NCBI GenBank assembly: GCA_021399345.1
Contig: JAAFKI010000014.1
Coordinates: 1-52,524, forward strand
DNA: 52,524 bases
DNA from: Candidatus Heimdallarchaeota archaeon
Lineage (GTDB): Archaea > Asgardarchaeota > Heimdallarchaeia > Heimdallarchaeales > Heimdallarchaeaceae
Direction of reading: 5' to 3'
Shown here: in pieces, positions 32,524 to 41,698 of the stretch
Numbering within the stretch: position 1 is the first letter of the stretch
How the letters are laid out: the number at the start of each line of letters is the position of its first letter
The notes under the pieces: model-generated
Told to the model about the DNA's origin: nothing
What the model saw: the letters and a program-made list of their open reading frames with translations, nothing else
Database searches by the model: none
Position numbers and translations under genes: made by a program

Positions 32524-34086
32524 ATGAGTTCTAACAACAATGGCTCTGAAATGCCTTCAGGAACGCAATTGAAAATTGTCACACTAGTTAGTACTGTAGG
32601 TATAGGGGTTTTCATGTCCTCCTTAGATGCTTCCATTGTGGTAGTAATTTTGGATAACATAAGATTTCTCTACGGCTATACAATCCTGTCTCTCAGTGAA
32701 TTTGGTGGCATTCCACAATTAACATGGAACTTTGTAGATGTTACACCTACACAAATACAGTGGGTGATGCTTTCATATCTTCTTGTAATGATGGCTTTTA
32801 CAGTTATCGCAGGAGATTTAGGTGACAGATTCAGCAACAAAAGAATATTTCAGTATGGAATGATTTGTTTTGCTATTGGGTCACTTTTCTGTTATTTGTC
32901 CATTGAATTTCTTACTCGTTCTATTTGGTGGTTAGTGCTCAGTAGAGTTATCCAATCTCTAGGAGCTACAGGAATGCTGGCAAATGGAATGGCTCTTGTA
33001 ACTAGATTTACTACTAAGAAGAATAGAGGAACTGCAGTAGGTATAAACAATGTTGTTATTTCTATAGCAGTAATCTTAGGACCTGTTTTTGGTACTGTAA
33101 TAAGTCAATATTGGAATATTGGTGGTGTGTTTTTAATTAATCTTCCAATTGCAGCTATCGGATTAGTGTTAGTACATTTTAATATTCCAAAAACTCCACC
33201 ATTAGCAGAAAAGAGAACAGCAGATTATCTTGGATCTTTTTTAATTGCAGTATTTCTAATGATTTTAGTTTTAAGCTTCAGTATCTTTCCTGAAACAGAA
33301 ACTATTCCGAACGCGAGAATCTTGGCGGGGCTAGCTCTGGGTTTCAGTCTTCTTGTTCTTATAGTTTTCATATGGTGGGAAAGAAAAACGTCTAATCCTC
33401 TGCTTGATTTCAAGATGTTAAAAAACAAGAAGATTTCAATAGGTTTAGTTACTGCTATATTAAAACATCAAGGGTATATAGTTATTATCTATCAATTTAG
33501 CTTGTTTTTACCGAGATTTGGTATAACCCATACTCCAATTGAACTTGGTTTAGTACTTTCAGGAGTAGCTGTTGGTATGGCAATTTTTGCAGCAGTTTCA
33601 GGAAAATTATCGAACACAGTTGATGCAAGATATTTATGTACTGGAGCAATGTTGGGTGTTGCCATAATGCTTGCAGTTCTTTCAGCATTAATTGATGTTA
33701 ATGCTCATCTGTCGATATATATTGTCTCGGCAATTGTGATAGGTATCTGTATAGGAATGTTTCAATCTCCCAATGGCAACAGTATTATGAGCGCTGCACC
33801 AAAGGAAAAACTTGGGATAGCAAGCGCTTTACATGGTTTAACAACCAGTGTAGGGATAAGCTTGGGGACAGCTATTTCTACAGCTATTCTTTCTTTCGCA
33901 GTAGGTCTTGCTTCAAATAAAAATGGCCTACCTATTTATGGAGAAGTAAATTACGCAATTGGACTCAAATGGGTATTTGGGGTATATGCTGTTGTAACCT
34001 TTTTGGGAGCAGTTCTATCATATTTCAGAGGACCAGAAGATAGAAGTGAAGAGGAACCTATAAAAAAAGTAATGAAAACACATTAA
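32524..34086 (+). CDS. MFS drug-resistance-type transporter (DHA2, 14 helices)
   Basis: A 520-aa transporter with about 14 hydrophobic segments. TM1 carries SSLDASIVVVIL, the acidic signature of proton-coupled DHA2 exporters. Motif A between TM2 and TM3 reads GDLGDRFSNKRIF. Motif C-like GPVFGTVISQYW occurs in TM5. An insertion of about 30 aa follows TM1 (LYGYTILSLSEFGGIPQLTW). Substrate cannot be predicted. A perfect AAAGGAGG site precedes the ATG. It stands alone between hef and valS and has no regulator beside it. Confidence 0.88.
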   Translation: MSSNNNGSEMPSGTQLKIVTLVSTVGIGVFMSSLDASIVVVILDNIRFLYGYTILSLSEFGGIPQLTWNFVDVTPTQIQWVMLSYLLVMMAFTVIAGDLGDRFSNKRIFQYGMICFAIGSLFCYLSIEFLTRSIWWLVLSRVIQSLGATGMLANGMALVTRFTTKKNRGTAVGINNVVISIAVILGPVFGTVISQYWNIGGVFLINLPIAAIGLVLVHFNIPKTPPLAEKRTADYLGSFLIAVFLMILVLSFSIFPETETIPNARILAGLALGFSLLVLIVFIWWERKTSNPLLDFKMLKNKKISIGLVTAILKHQGYIVIIYQFSLFLPRFGITHTPIELGLVLSGVAVGMAIFAAVSGKLSNTVDARYLCTGAMLGVAIMLAVLSALIDVNAHLSIYIVSAIVIGICIGMFQSPNGNSIMSAAPKEKLGIASALHGLTTSVGISLGTAISTAILSFAVGLASNKNGLPIYGEVNYAIGLKWVFGVYAVVTFLGAVLSYFRGPEDRSEEEPIKKVMKTH

Positions 34087-34233
34087 GTTTTCATTCTTTT
34101 TCTCTAGTTAAGAAAAGTTGACGAAGTTTTTTAAAATGGCCTTTATCTTAATGCAAACATAGAGGCTTTATATTAATTGGGTGTGTAATCACTCTATTTT
34201 TAAAGCAACGAAAAACAGAAATATTAAAGGTTG

Positions 34234-36708
34234 ATGACTGTGAGTGAATTCGTTCCTAGACTAACAGAAAAAACATATGACCCACAAACAAAGGATATAG
34301 AACTATTCAATATTTGGCAAAAGGAAAAACTTTTTGCATTCAACAAAAACTCAGGAAAGCCAATCTATAGTATAGATACCCCTCCGCCTTATGCAAATGC
34401 TCCTTGGCACATGGGTGGTGCTATTCATTATAGTGGAATAGATATGATTGCTAGATATAAACGTATGTCTGGAAATGAAATATTGTTTCCAATGTGTTTG
34501 GATCGCAATGGCTTACCAATTGAAGTTCAAGCTGAGAAGGAATATAGGGTATCCATGCATGATGTTCCAAGAGAAGAATTTCTGAAAATGTGCAAAAGAA
34601 TCCTAGACCGTGTAGGTGACCAAATACTCCATGTATGCAGAATTTTAGGATTCAGTAATAATTCCTTTGAATGGGACGAAGTTTACAAAACTGACGAAGA
34701 ACAGTATAGAGCATTAACTCAAGCAACTTTCATTAAATTGTTCAATGAAAACCAAATTTACGAAGATGATCGCCCTAATAATTATTGTACTCGATGTAAA
34801 ACAACCATAGCAGATAATGAAATTGATTATATGTCAGGTTCACATTTACTCTATGATATTAGGTTTAAAGTAAAAGAAACAGGTGAGGAGTTAATTATCT
34901 CAACATCTAGACCTGAGTTGATACCAGCTATAGGTGTAGTAATTTTTAACCCAAAAGATGAAAGGTATTTGCATTTAAAGGGGAAGACCGCTATATCTCC
35001 AATATTTGAAGATGAAGTGCTGATTATGCCCCATCATTATGCAAAAACTGAATTTGGAACCGGTATAATGATGGTATGTGCTTATGGAGATTCAGGAGAT
35101 GTTCAAATATTTAGAGAACTTCAATTAAAACCCCAAACAGTGATAGATACAGATGGTAAGATAACAGAACAAGTGCCTGCTTATACTGGTTTAACAGTGA
35201 AAGAAGCAAAAAAGCAAATTGCTTTTGATCTTGAAGAACAAGGGTTTATTCTTGAGAAAGCAGATGCACCTCATAATTTTCCAATATGTTCTAGATGTAA
35301 GAAAGAAGTAGAATTTCTAGCAATGCCTGAGTATTACCTAAAACAAGTAGAATATGTTCCAAAGTTACATGAGTATGCGCGAGAGATGGATTTTTTCCCA
35401 CCTTTCATGAGACAGGTTTGGGTAGATTGGTTGAACGTTGTTTCGATTGACTGGCCAATAAGCAGAAGACGGTATTATGGAACAGAAGTACCCATATGGT
35501 ATTGTAAAAAATGCAATCATCCCAATGTACCTGAACCAGGACCTTATTATCAACCTTGGAAAGATGACCCTCCCTTCGGTACATGTGAAAAATGCAATAG
35601 CTCTGAGGGTTTTGAAGGTGATTCACGTACTTTTGATACTTGGATGGATTCTTCAATTAGTGAAATATACATAACTACATATCCTCACAACAAGAAAGAT
35701 GAAGAACTATTTAAGGAATTGAACAGCAGACCCTTTATATGTGATATAAGGCCCCAAGGTAAGGATATAGTACGAACATGGTTACATTATACTATGTTAA
35801 GGGGTCTTCAACTTCATAATAAACCTGCATTTAATCATGCTTGGATTTCAGGACATGTGGTGAATAGTAAAGGAGAAAAGATGTCAAAAAGCAAAGGAAC
35901 TGTTGTACAACCTGAGAAAATGATTGAAAAATATGGCGGCGATGCTGTGAGATTCTATGGAGCAGCTGAGGCAAGTCATGGCTCTGATATCAGATTCAAT
36001 CAACAGAGATTACAAGGTATTTCCAAATTCATAAACAAATTTTACAATATTGCCAAATTTGTTAGTAGATTCCCTATAATCGAAGATGAAACAGAAATTT
36101 CTTTACAACCGGCTGATGAATGGATACTATCTGAATTAGCAAAGGCTATAGATGAATCTCAAAAAGGTTATGAGATATATGATTTTCAAATACCGGCTAA
36201 AACTCTTCGAAATTTTGCTTGGGAAACATTCGCTTCACATTATGTGGAACTTGTAAAAGGAAGAGCTTACAACAGAAATGGCACATACAAAATTAAAGAA
36301 CAAAAAGCTGCTTGGTTCACCCTTCATAAAATTGTAAAAGAATTAACCAAAGCTTTTGCTCCAATCATTCCATTTGTTACAGATTTAATCTATAGAGGAA
36401 TTTATGATTCAAGCGTTCACATACAAGTGTTTCCAAAACCTGAAGAAATTATTAAAAAATCCGTGTTCACAAATTTAACATCATTACTATTAGAAATAAA
36501 TTCTGCAATTTGGAAGTTTAAGAAAGATAAGAAACTGCCTTTGAACACTCCTATAAAACAAGCATACTTTCCAAAAGAACTATCTCCCTTGATAGGTGAT
36601 CTTCAATCGATGCACGGAATTGAAAGTATGGTAGAAAATATAGATAATATAAAGGAAGGAGAAACAATAAGTCTCACAGAAGAAACCACCATAAACCTGA
36701 AATTATAG
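34234..36708 (+). CDS. valS: Valyl-tRNA synthetase
   Basis: Class Ia synthetase, 824 aa. The ATP site is APWHMGGAIHY, where bacterial/euryarchaeal enzymes have HxGH; the last His is Gly. KMSKSKG is present (near residue 550). The editing domain contains ISTSRPELIPAIG and FGTGIMMVCAYGD. Val-specific landmarks are SIDWPISRRRYYGTEVPIW, DTWMDSSISE and RPQGKDIVRTWLHYTML. Two zinc-type clusters (CTRCK, CKKC...CEKC) are present. The protein ends without the long C-terminal coiled coil of bacterial ValRS, as usual for archaea. I take ATG 34234; GTG 34240 is possible. Confidence 0.93.
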   Translation: MTVSEFVPRLTEKTYDPQTKDIELFNIWQKEKLFAFNKNSGKPIYSIDTPPPYANAPWHMGGAIHYSGIDMIARYKRMSGNEILFPMCLDRNGLPIEVQAEKEYRVSMHDVPREEFLKMCKRILDRVGDQILHVCRILGFSNNSFEWDEVYKTDEEQYRALTQATFIKLFNENQIYEDDRPNNYCTRCKTTIADNEIDYMSGSHLLYDIRFKVKETGEELIISTSRPELIPAIGVVIFNPKDERYLHLKGKTAISPIFEDEVLIMPHHYAKTEFGTGIMMVCAYGDSGDVQIFRELQLKPQTVIDTDGKITEQVPAYTGLTVKEAKKQIAFDLEEQGFILEKADAPHNFPICSRCKKEVEFLAMPEYYLKQVEYVPKLHEYAREMDFFPPFMRQVWVDWLNVVSIDWPISRRRYYGTEVPIWYCKKCNHPNVPEPGPYYQPWKDDPPFGTCEKCNSSEGFEGDSRTFDTWMDSSISEIYITTYPHNKKDEELFKELNSRPFICDIRPQGKDIVRTWLHYTMLRGLQLHNKPAFNHAWISGHVVNSKGEKMSKSKGTVVQPEKMIEKYGGDAVRFYGAAEASHGSDIRFNQQRLQGISKFINKFYNIAKFVSRFPIIEDETEISLQPADEWILSELAKAIDESQKGYEIYDFQIPAKTLRNFAWETFASHYVELVKGRAYNRNGTYKIKEQKAAWFTLHKIVKELTKAFAPIIPFVTDLIYRGIYDSSVHIQVFPKPEEIIKKSVFTNLTSLLLEINSAIWKFKKDKKLPLNTPIKQAYFPKELSPLIGDLQSMHGIESMVENIDNIKEGETISLTEETTINLKL

Positions 36709-36734
36709 GTTATTGTGAACTGGTAATTCGGAAT

Positions 36735-37040
36735 TTACCAGTTGGGAATTTTTTTCTTTACTCTTGATTCTGGAGTTCCTTTAATCATGTATCCTTCAAC
36801 TAAGATTATGGTTCCATCTGTAATTTTAATTTGGAAAACTTGATTTGACTTTGGAATCCACAAGACCTTTTTTTCAGTTGAAACCCTTAAAAGATTGGAA
36901 GTTTCCTCTTCAATAATACCTTTTACACCAATTAAATCTTCAGAGGAACTATGTTTGATTTCTATTTCTAGACCTACTAGTGACGAAGAAAGAATTCGCC
37001 AAACTCTAGATTTTCGTTTATTACGATTTTCTTTTGACAT
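36735..37040 (-). CDS. rnp1: RNase P protein component 1 (Rpp29/Pop4)
   Basis: Protein subunit of archaeal RNase P, which removes tRNA 5' leaders. The 101 aa form an Sm-like barrel: LVGLEIEIKHSSSEDLIGVKGIIEEETSNLL, then KKVLWIPKSNQVFQIKI and the conserved IIVLVEG-like IILVEGYMIKGTPESR. The N-terminus is basic. The ATG overlaps the L29 stop (TAATG), which is the normal archaeal order L29-Rpp29. In most archaea S17 follows in the same direction; here the next gene is convergent valS. Confidence 0.93.
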   Translation of the reverse strand: MSKENRNKRKSRVWRILSSSLVGLEIEIKHSSSEDLIGVKGIIEEETSNLLRVSTEKKVLWIPKSNQVFQIKITDGTIILVEGYMIKGTPESRVKKKIPNW

Positions 37041-37243
37041 TAAATCTCATCTAGTTCAGTCATAATAGTCACAAGTCTTGCAATTGCTTTCTTATATTCT
37101 TGAATTTGACCTGGATTTTCGATTGATCCACCAGATGATAATTCGGATTGAATTGTAAATAGCTTCTTCTTAAATTCGTCCAGTTTCTTGAGTCTTTGAT
37201 TTTTGTTCAACTTTCTAATTTCACTTGATCTTATTAGTGCCAC
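37040..37243 (-). CDS. rpl29: Ribosomal protein L29
   Basis: A 67-aa two-helix protein next to the exit tunnel. Family features: SSEIRKLNKNQRLKKLDEFKKKLFTIQ, then a Gly-containing loop (SGGSIENPGQIQEYKKAIAR) and a final helix. It starts with GTG 37243 after GGAGTG. It sits between S3 and Rpp29 in conserved order. Confidence 0.93.
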   Translation of the reverse strand: MALIRSSEIRKLNKNQRLKKLDEFKKKLFTIQSELSSGGSIENPGQIQEYKKAIARLVTIMTELDEI

Positions 37244-37257
37244 ATCATTTCACTCCT

Positions 37258-38145
37258 TCATTTCTTCTTGGACTTTTCTTTTGGTTTTTCTTCTTCCTTA
37301 TCCTCTTTCTTTGATTTGGAAGCCTTAACCTCTTTCTTTGATTTTGAAATTTTATCGACTTCTTCCAGTTCTTCAAACTCGTCTTTAGGTTTCTTCTTTT
37401 TCTTCTTACTCTCTTCTTCTGTTATTTTTTCGAGTTCTTCATCAATATCTGGAAACTCTTCTAATTCTTCAATAACTTCTTCACTAACTTCTTCGATGAT
37501 TTCAGGTTCTTCTTCTATACCAACATCCACTATCATGGATGTTGATGTTGGTTCAGCTTCAATAGAAATGTCATCAGGTAAAATTGCATCTCCCCTCATG
37601 ATTCGAACTTGAATACCTATTAATCCTCGTCGTATAAGGGCTGTTGCTTTTCCTATATCGACATATCGCTCTGCAGGATCTCCTGCCTTTGCAACAAAGC
37701 CAGCTCTGAATGTTTCAACTCTTGCTCTTTGACTAGTGATCTTTCCACTAATCTTTATTTCAATACCTTTGGCTCCAATTGACAATATACGTCTAATTAT
37801 ACCATGAGCACTTCTACGAAAATGACGTCCCCTCTCTAAAGAAGATGCTAAACGAAATGCCATAATACGGGCATCAAGTTCTGGATTTTCTACCTCGGTT
37901 ACCTCAATTTGTGGATTATCTAAATCATATTGCTCACGTAACGCTTCAGTAATCCTGTGGATGTTTCTTCCTCTTCCCCCAATCGCTAATCCTACTCTCC
38001 CTACTCTAAGAAGAACACGATCTCCTAAAGGTGTTCTTCGAAGTTCAACTCCCCCATATTCAGCATTTTTTAATTCTTCAGCTAAATATTCATCAATTGC
38101 ATTTTTTTGGTATTTTTTTAATAGATAGTCTTTTGTTGTAGGCAT
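37258..38145 (-). CDS. rps3: Ribosomal protein S3 with long charged C-terminal tail
   Basis: Small-subunit protein at the mRNA entry. A KH domain (RVGLAIGGRGRNIHRITEAL) is followed by the C-terminal S3 domain (AHGIIRRILSIGAKGIEIKISGKI, RRGLIGIQVRIMRGDAILPDDI). From about residue 205 the protein continues with some 90 residues of acidic then Lys/Glu-rich low complexity (VIEELEEFPDIDEEL..., KKKKKKPKDEFEEL..., ending KEKSKKK), well beyond the conserved domain. I choose ATG 38145 behind a GTGAT site. The L22 stop lies 6-8 nt before it. Confidence 0.94.
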   Translation of the reverse strand: MPTTKDYLLKKYQKNAIDEYLAEELKNAEYGGVELRRTPLGDRVLLRVGRVGLAIGGRGRNIHRITEALREQYDLDNPQIEVTEVENPELDARIMAFRLASSLERGRHFRRSAHGIIRRILSIGAKGIEIKISGKITSQRARVETFRAGFVAKAGDPAERYVDIGKATALIRRGLIGIQVRIMRGDAILPDDISIEAEPTSTSMIVDVGIEEEPEIIEEVSEEVIEELEEFPDIDEELEKITEEESKKKKKKPKDEFEELEEVDKISKSKKEVKASKSKKEDKEEEKPKEKSKKK

Positions 38146-38150
38146 AATTA

Positions 38151-38615
38151 TCACATCTCAGCTACTTCTGCTACTAATTCTACATGGATAAATTGTCTCA
38201 TTTTAGGTGAAGAACTTCCATGAGCTCGGTAAAACATACCTTGTTGTCTTGTTCCTTGTAGAGTTACAGCATGAGTAATCCTACATTTATCTAATTGTAA
38301 TTGATTATTTTCTGCATTGTTTTCTAGATTTCTTACAACCTTAAGAATCTCTGTTGCAGCTTTTACAGGATATCTGCCACTTCCCCAACCAACTACGCTA
38401 CTTTTATGTCCTACATTATTTTTGAATCGTTTGTATGGGACTGCAAGTTTTTTATCAATTACAGCCTCAAGAAACTCAATAGATTGATGAATTGTCATAC
38501 CCTTAATTGTGTTACAAACTTCGCGAGCTGCCTTTCTACTAACATCTATACCTCTTGCAGAGGCTTTGGCTGATCTATCAGGATCTGTTTGAACTGAATA
38601 TTTATAATTTGGCAA
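38151..38615 (-). CDS. rpl22: Ribosomal protein L22
   Basis: Large-subunit exit-tunnel protein (L17 of eukaryotes). The 154 aa include the archaeal features SVQTDPDRSAKASARGIDVSRKAAREVC, KRFKNNVGHKSSVVGWGSGRYPVKAA and the C-terminal hook region YRAHGSSSPKMRQFIHVELV. It starts with TTG 38615 after GGAGAT. It is the first gene of a minus-strand block; S19 and L2, which usually precede it, are not here. Confidence 0.94.
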   Translation of the reverse strand: MPNYKYSVQTDPDRSAKASARGIDVSRKAAREVCNTIKGMTIHQSIEFLEAVIDKKLAVPYKRFKNNVGHKSSVVGWGSGRYPVKAATEILKVVRNLENNAENNQLQLDKCRITHAVTLQGTRQQGMFYRAHGSSSPKMRQFIHVELVAEVAEM

Positions 38616-39028
38616 TCTTATATCTCCTGTATATTCTTGTTACTATTGACTACATTAGCGAGTAAGAGTACAATTTTTAAGGTTTATTAACGGATACAAA
38701 TTGTATTAACTATTACCCAGCAAGTAAAATCGACTATTTATTATTTAAAATGGTTTTCTTTAATGAGCAAATAAAAGAAAGAATAATTTAATTATATTCT
38801 GAATGGTTTTTCAGCATTTAATTTCGATTTTTAAAAAACTTAACAATAACAACTATTAAAAAGATAAATGAGGGAGAAAATCTGTCGATATAGTTTCAAA
38901 TTAAATGAAAACTAAAAACAGGTATGCGACGTCTTACTCCAAAAGAAATTTTGGAGCCGAAATTGTTTTCCTGTGTTTTTAACATGGGAAAATATGGGTA
39001 TAAGACGCTTTACCGAGGTGACAAAAAA
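38616..39028. other. Divergent intergenic region between the L22 and S17 operons
   Basis: About 410 bp, very A/T-rich, without a recognisable gene. It separates two r-protein operons that are a single operon in most archaea. TATA-like elements fit both directions: TTAAAAA read leftward at 38674-38680 for L22, and TTTTTAAAAAACTTA at about 38827-38841 for S17. The S17 frame stays open upstream to 38924, but that 35-codon extension has no counterpart in the family. The GAGGTGAC site just before 39029 argues for the later start. A long 5' leader (over 150 nt) for S17 is therefore likely and could carry autoregulation. Confidence 0.5.
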
Positions 39029-39361
39029 ATGAGTGAAGTAAAGAATATAGGTGTTCCCGGAGTGGAACCACCTTCCACAGAATGTGAAGATCCACGTTGT
39101 CCTTTTCATGGTAGACTTCCAGTTAGAGGGAGGATTTTCACAGGAAAAGTGGTTTCTGACAAAATGAAACGAACTGTCGTTATTAGGAGAGATTATCTTC
39201 AGTATGTGAAAAAGTACAGAAGATATGAACGTGCTCATGGAAAGATTTCTGCCCATAACCCTCCTTGTTTAAATGTTAAGGAAGGCGATATGGTTTTAGC
39301 AGCAGAATGCCGACCACTCGCAAAAACTGTGAGTTTTGTTGTTATACAAAAACTAAACTAA
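39029..39361 (+). CDS. rps17: Ribosomal protein S17
   Basis: Small-subunit OB-fold protein, 110 aa from ATG 39029. The archaeal N-terminus NIGVPGVEPPSTECEDPRCPFHGRLPVRGRIFTG and the core VVSDKMKRTVVIRRDYLQYVKKYRRYERAHGKISAHNPPC are diagnostic. An upstream GAGGTGAC supports this start over the longer open frame. It heads a plus-strand operon of fourteen r-protein genes. Confidence 0.94.
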   Translation: MSEVKNIGVPGVEPPSTECEDPRCPFHGRLPVRGRIFTGKVVSDKMKRTVVIRRDYLQYVKKYRRYERAHGKISAHNPPCLNVKEGDMVLAAECRPLAKTVSFVVIQKLN

Positions 39362-39370
39362 GGTGATAAA

Positions 39371-39787
39371 ATGGCAAAAAGAAAAACAGTCGGAAGGACT
39401 CAAGTTCATATCACTAAAGGATTGATGGTTGGTTCTAGATTACGCTGCGCAGATAATTCTGGTGCAAGAATTGTGCAAATTATTGCAGTAAAAAATTATA
39501 GAGGAAGATTAAACAGGATTCCCAAAGCTTCTGTTGCAAATATGGTTATAGTATCAGTAAAGCAAGGAACACCTCAAAGAAGAAAACAAATCTTCCCTGC
39601 AGTGATTGTAAGACAACGTTCCCCTTATCGTAGAAGATCGGGAGATTGGATACAATTTGAGGAAAATGCTGTGGTTCTTACAAATGAAGTAGGAGACCCA
39701 CTTGGAAGCGAGATTAGAGGCCCAGTTGCTAAGGAAGCAGCGGAAAAATGGCCAAGAATAGCTCATCAAGCATCCATAATCGTATAG
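39371..39787 (+). CDS. rpl14: Ribosomal protein L14
   Basis: Large-subunit interface protein, 138 aa. Recognised by LMVGSRLRCADNSGARIVQIIAV, the loop RRKQIFPAVIVRQR and FEENAVVLTNEVGDPLGSEIRGPVAKE. Preceded by AAGGTGAT, 9 nt after the S17 stop. Confidence 0.95.
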   Translation: MAKRKTVGRTQVHITKGLMVGSRLRCADNSGARIVQIIAVKNYRGRLNRIPKASVANMVIVSVKQGTPQRRKQIFPAVIVRQRSPYRRRSGDWIQFEENAVVLTNEVGDPLGSEIRGPVAKEAAEKWPRIAHQASIIV

Positions 39788-39796
39788 GTGATTAAA

Positions 39797-40369
39797 ATGA
39801 AACAAACAAAGTCAATACAACCTCGTAAACAGAGGAAGAGTCATTTCAAAGCTGAATATCATATCAGAAATCGTAAAATGACTGCTCTATTATCTCATGC
39901 ATTAAGAGAAAAATATGGTATCCGCCGTTTGCCTATACACAGAAACGATAAGGTGACAGTCTTCAAAAACAAATCACAAGACGCAGAAATTAAAGGAAAA
40001 GTCATTAGGGTTTTACCACAAAGATATGCAGTTCATATTGAAGGACACAGTAAAGAAAAAGCAGATGGAACTATTGTCAGTTTTCCAGTTCATCCAAGTA
40101 ATATTGTGATAACCTCACTAAATTTAAGAGATAAAAAGAGACGAGCTATTATTCAGCGAAGGTCTAGAAAAGAAATATCTGATGAAGAATTAGCTGAAGA
40201 TATTTTTGACGAAGATGAAGAGTTAGCAGAAGAACTAGAAGATCTTGATATGCTAGATGATGAAAATATCCTCGAAGAAGATTTCGAAGATCTTGATCTT
40301 GATGAATTAGATGAAGGAGAAGAAGAAGAAACTCCTGACACTGAAGAAACCAAGGAGGAATCAGAATGA
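39797..40369 (+). CDS. rpl24: Ribosomal protein L24 with acidic C-terminal tail
   Basis: Assembly-initiating large-subunit protein (KOW domain). Conserved part, residues 1-120: SIQPRKQRKSHFKAEYHIR, LREKYGIRRLPIHRNDKVTVFKN, GKVIRVLPQRYAVHIEG. From about residue 127 a tail of about 65 residues is made almost only of Asp, Glu, Leu and a few others (EELAEDIFDEDEELAEELED...). Archaeal L24 is normally about 120 aa. Start at ATG 39797 behind GGTGATT. The stop overlaps the S4e start (ATGA). Confidence 0.94.
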   Translation: MKQTKSIQPRKQRKSHFKAEYHIRNRKMTALLSHALREKYGIRRLPIHRNDKVTVFKNKSQDAEIKGKVIRVLPQRYAVHIEGHSKEKADGTIVSFPVHPSNIVITSLNLRDKKRRAIIQRRSRKEISDEELAEDIFDEDEELAEELEDLDMLDDENILEEDFEDLDLDELDEGEEEETPDTEETKEESE

Positions 40370-41112
40370 CCAAGGGCGGTGGAAAAAGACATCTGAAGAG
40401 ATATGTTGTATCAAAACATATCCCCATCAGTAAAAAAACCGATAAATACGCTGTCAGACCTTCCCCTGGTCCTCATGCAGCTTATGATTGTATTCCTGTA
40501 GCTATTCTACTAAGAGATATGTTCCAGTTTGCACGAAACATGAGCGAAGTTAAACGTATTCTCTATGAAAGAAATGTTGTTGTTGATGGAAGAATTAAAA
40601 CAAACAGAAAATACCCTCTAGGGTTTATGGATGTTTTATCTTTGCCCAAGATGCAAAAGCACTATAGGATGATTTACACAATTAAGAAAGGATTAAGAGC
40701 TATCCCAATAAATGAAAACGAAACAACTGAAAAACTGTGTCAAATAAAGAACAAAACCACAATTAAAGATGGTTTAATACAACTGAATTTACATGACGGA
40801 AGAAATATAGTTCTTAGCAAAGAAGAAAATAACAATTCAACTTATGCTACTCATGATACCATAAAAATTTCTCTACCTGAACAAAAGATTCTAGAGAAAT
40901 TCGAGCTTAAAGTAGGAACATATGGATTTGTTACTAGTGGAAGATGGATGGGTAGGCATGGTGCTATTGAAGAAATTAGTGCTCATGGAACTAAGAAAAC
41001 AAAAACTGTTACCCTTAGTACTCCTGATGGTGAAAAAATAGTCACACTTTACAGATATATTTTTGTTGTAGGGGATCAATCTCCAAGTGTGACAATTGAA
41101 GGTAAGAAGTAG
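40366..41112 (+). CDS. rps4e: Ribosomal protein S4e
   Basis: Archaeal/eukaryal small-subunit protein, 248 aa. N-terminal GGGKRHLKRYVVSKHIPISKK, an S4-like RNA-binding part (YAVRPSPGPHAAYDCIPVAILLRDM...RILYERNVVVDGRIKTNRKYPLGFMDVLSLP), a central beta domain and a C-terminal KOW region (KVGTYGFVTSGRWMGRHGAIEEI). Overlaps L24 by 4 nt. Confidence 0.95.
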   Translation: MTKGGGKRHLKRYVVSKHIPISKKTDKYAVRPSPGPHAAYDCIPVAILLRDMFQFARNMSEVKRILYERNVVVDGRIKTNRKYPLGFMDVLSLPKMQKHYRMIYTIKKGLRAIPINENETTEKLCQIKNKTTIKDGLIQLNLHDGRNIVLSKEENNNSTYATHDTIKISLPEQKILEKFELKVGTYGFVTSGRWMGRHGAIEEISAHGTKKTKTVTLSTPDGEKIVTLYRYIFVVGDQSPSVTIEGKK

Positions 41113-41122
41113 GTGATGATTG

Positions 41123-41689
41123 ATGACAGAAGAAGTAATAGAACAAACACAATTTGAGCCTAAATTTGCCGAAGAATGGAAGAAGAATCCAATGAAAAAG
41201 CCAAAACTAAAAGCTCTTATCGTCAATACATGTGTTGGTGAATCAGGTCCAAGATATGAACGTTCAAAGGAAATTCTAAGACAGATAACTAATAGAGAGC
41301 CAGTTGATCGGCAAGCAAAAGAATCTATCAGAGGTTTTAACATAAGAAAAGGTGAACCAATTGCTTCACTTGTAACTCTGAGGGGAGATGAAGCTGGTAA
41401 AGCCTTGAAACGATTTCTGTATGCATATGATTACGAAATTAAGTATTCATCTTTTGATGAACAAGGTAATTTTGCTTTTGGAATAACAGAACATGTTGAT
41501 ATTGAGAATGCACCATTTGATCCTATGTTAGGAACTATTGGTTTTAATGTAGTTGTTAAAATTGAAAGAGCTGGATATAGACTCAAATATCGCCAAAGAA
41601 AAAGACAAAGTATCCCAAAAAAGCACTTGATAAGTCCTGAAGAAGCCATGGAATATCTAGTGACAGAATTTGGGATGAAGGTAATTTAG
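41123..41689 (+). CDS. rpl5: Ribosomal protein L5
   Basis: 5S rRNA-binding large-subunit protein, 188 aa from ATG 41123 after AGGTGATG. Core motifs: KLKALIVNTCVGESGPRYERSKEILRQITNREPV, IRGFNIRKGEPIASLVTLRG and GFNVVVKIERAGYRLKYRQRKR. An N-terminal extension of about 25 acidic/polar residues precedes the conserved domain. Confidence 0.94.
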   Translation: MTEEVIEQTQFEPKFAEEWKKNPMKKPKLKALIVNTCVGESGPRYERSKEILRQITNREPVDRQAKESIRGFNIRKGEPIASLVTLRGDEAGKALKRFLYAYDYEIKYSSFDEQGNFAFGITEHVDIENAPFDPMLGTIGFNVVVKIERAGYRLKYRQRKRQSIPKKHLISPEEAMEYLVTEFGMKVI

Positions 41690-41698
41690 GTGACGGAA

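Noticed and set aside
38924..39028. 35-codon N-terminal extension of S17
   Set aside because: Open frame but no counterpart in S17, while a GAGGTGAC site directly precedes the family-like start at 39029.
40153..40392. Ser-rich frame on the minus strand opposite L24 and a similar one at 43281-43601 opposite L32e
   Set aside because: Antisense of GAA/GAT-rich acidic tails gives TTC/ATC/TCx codons; no independent start context or family match.
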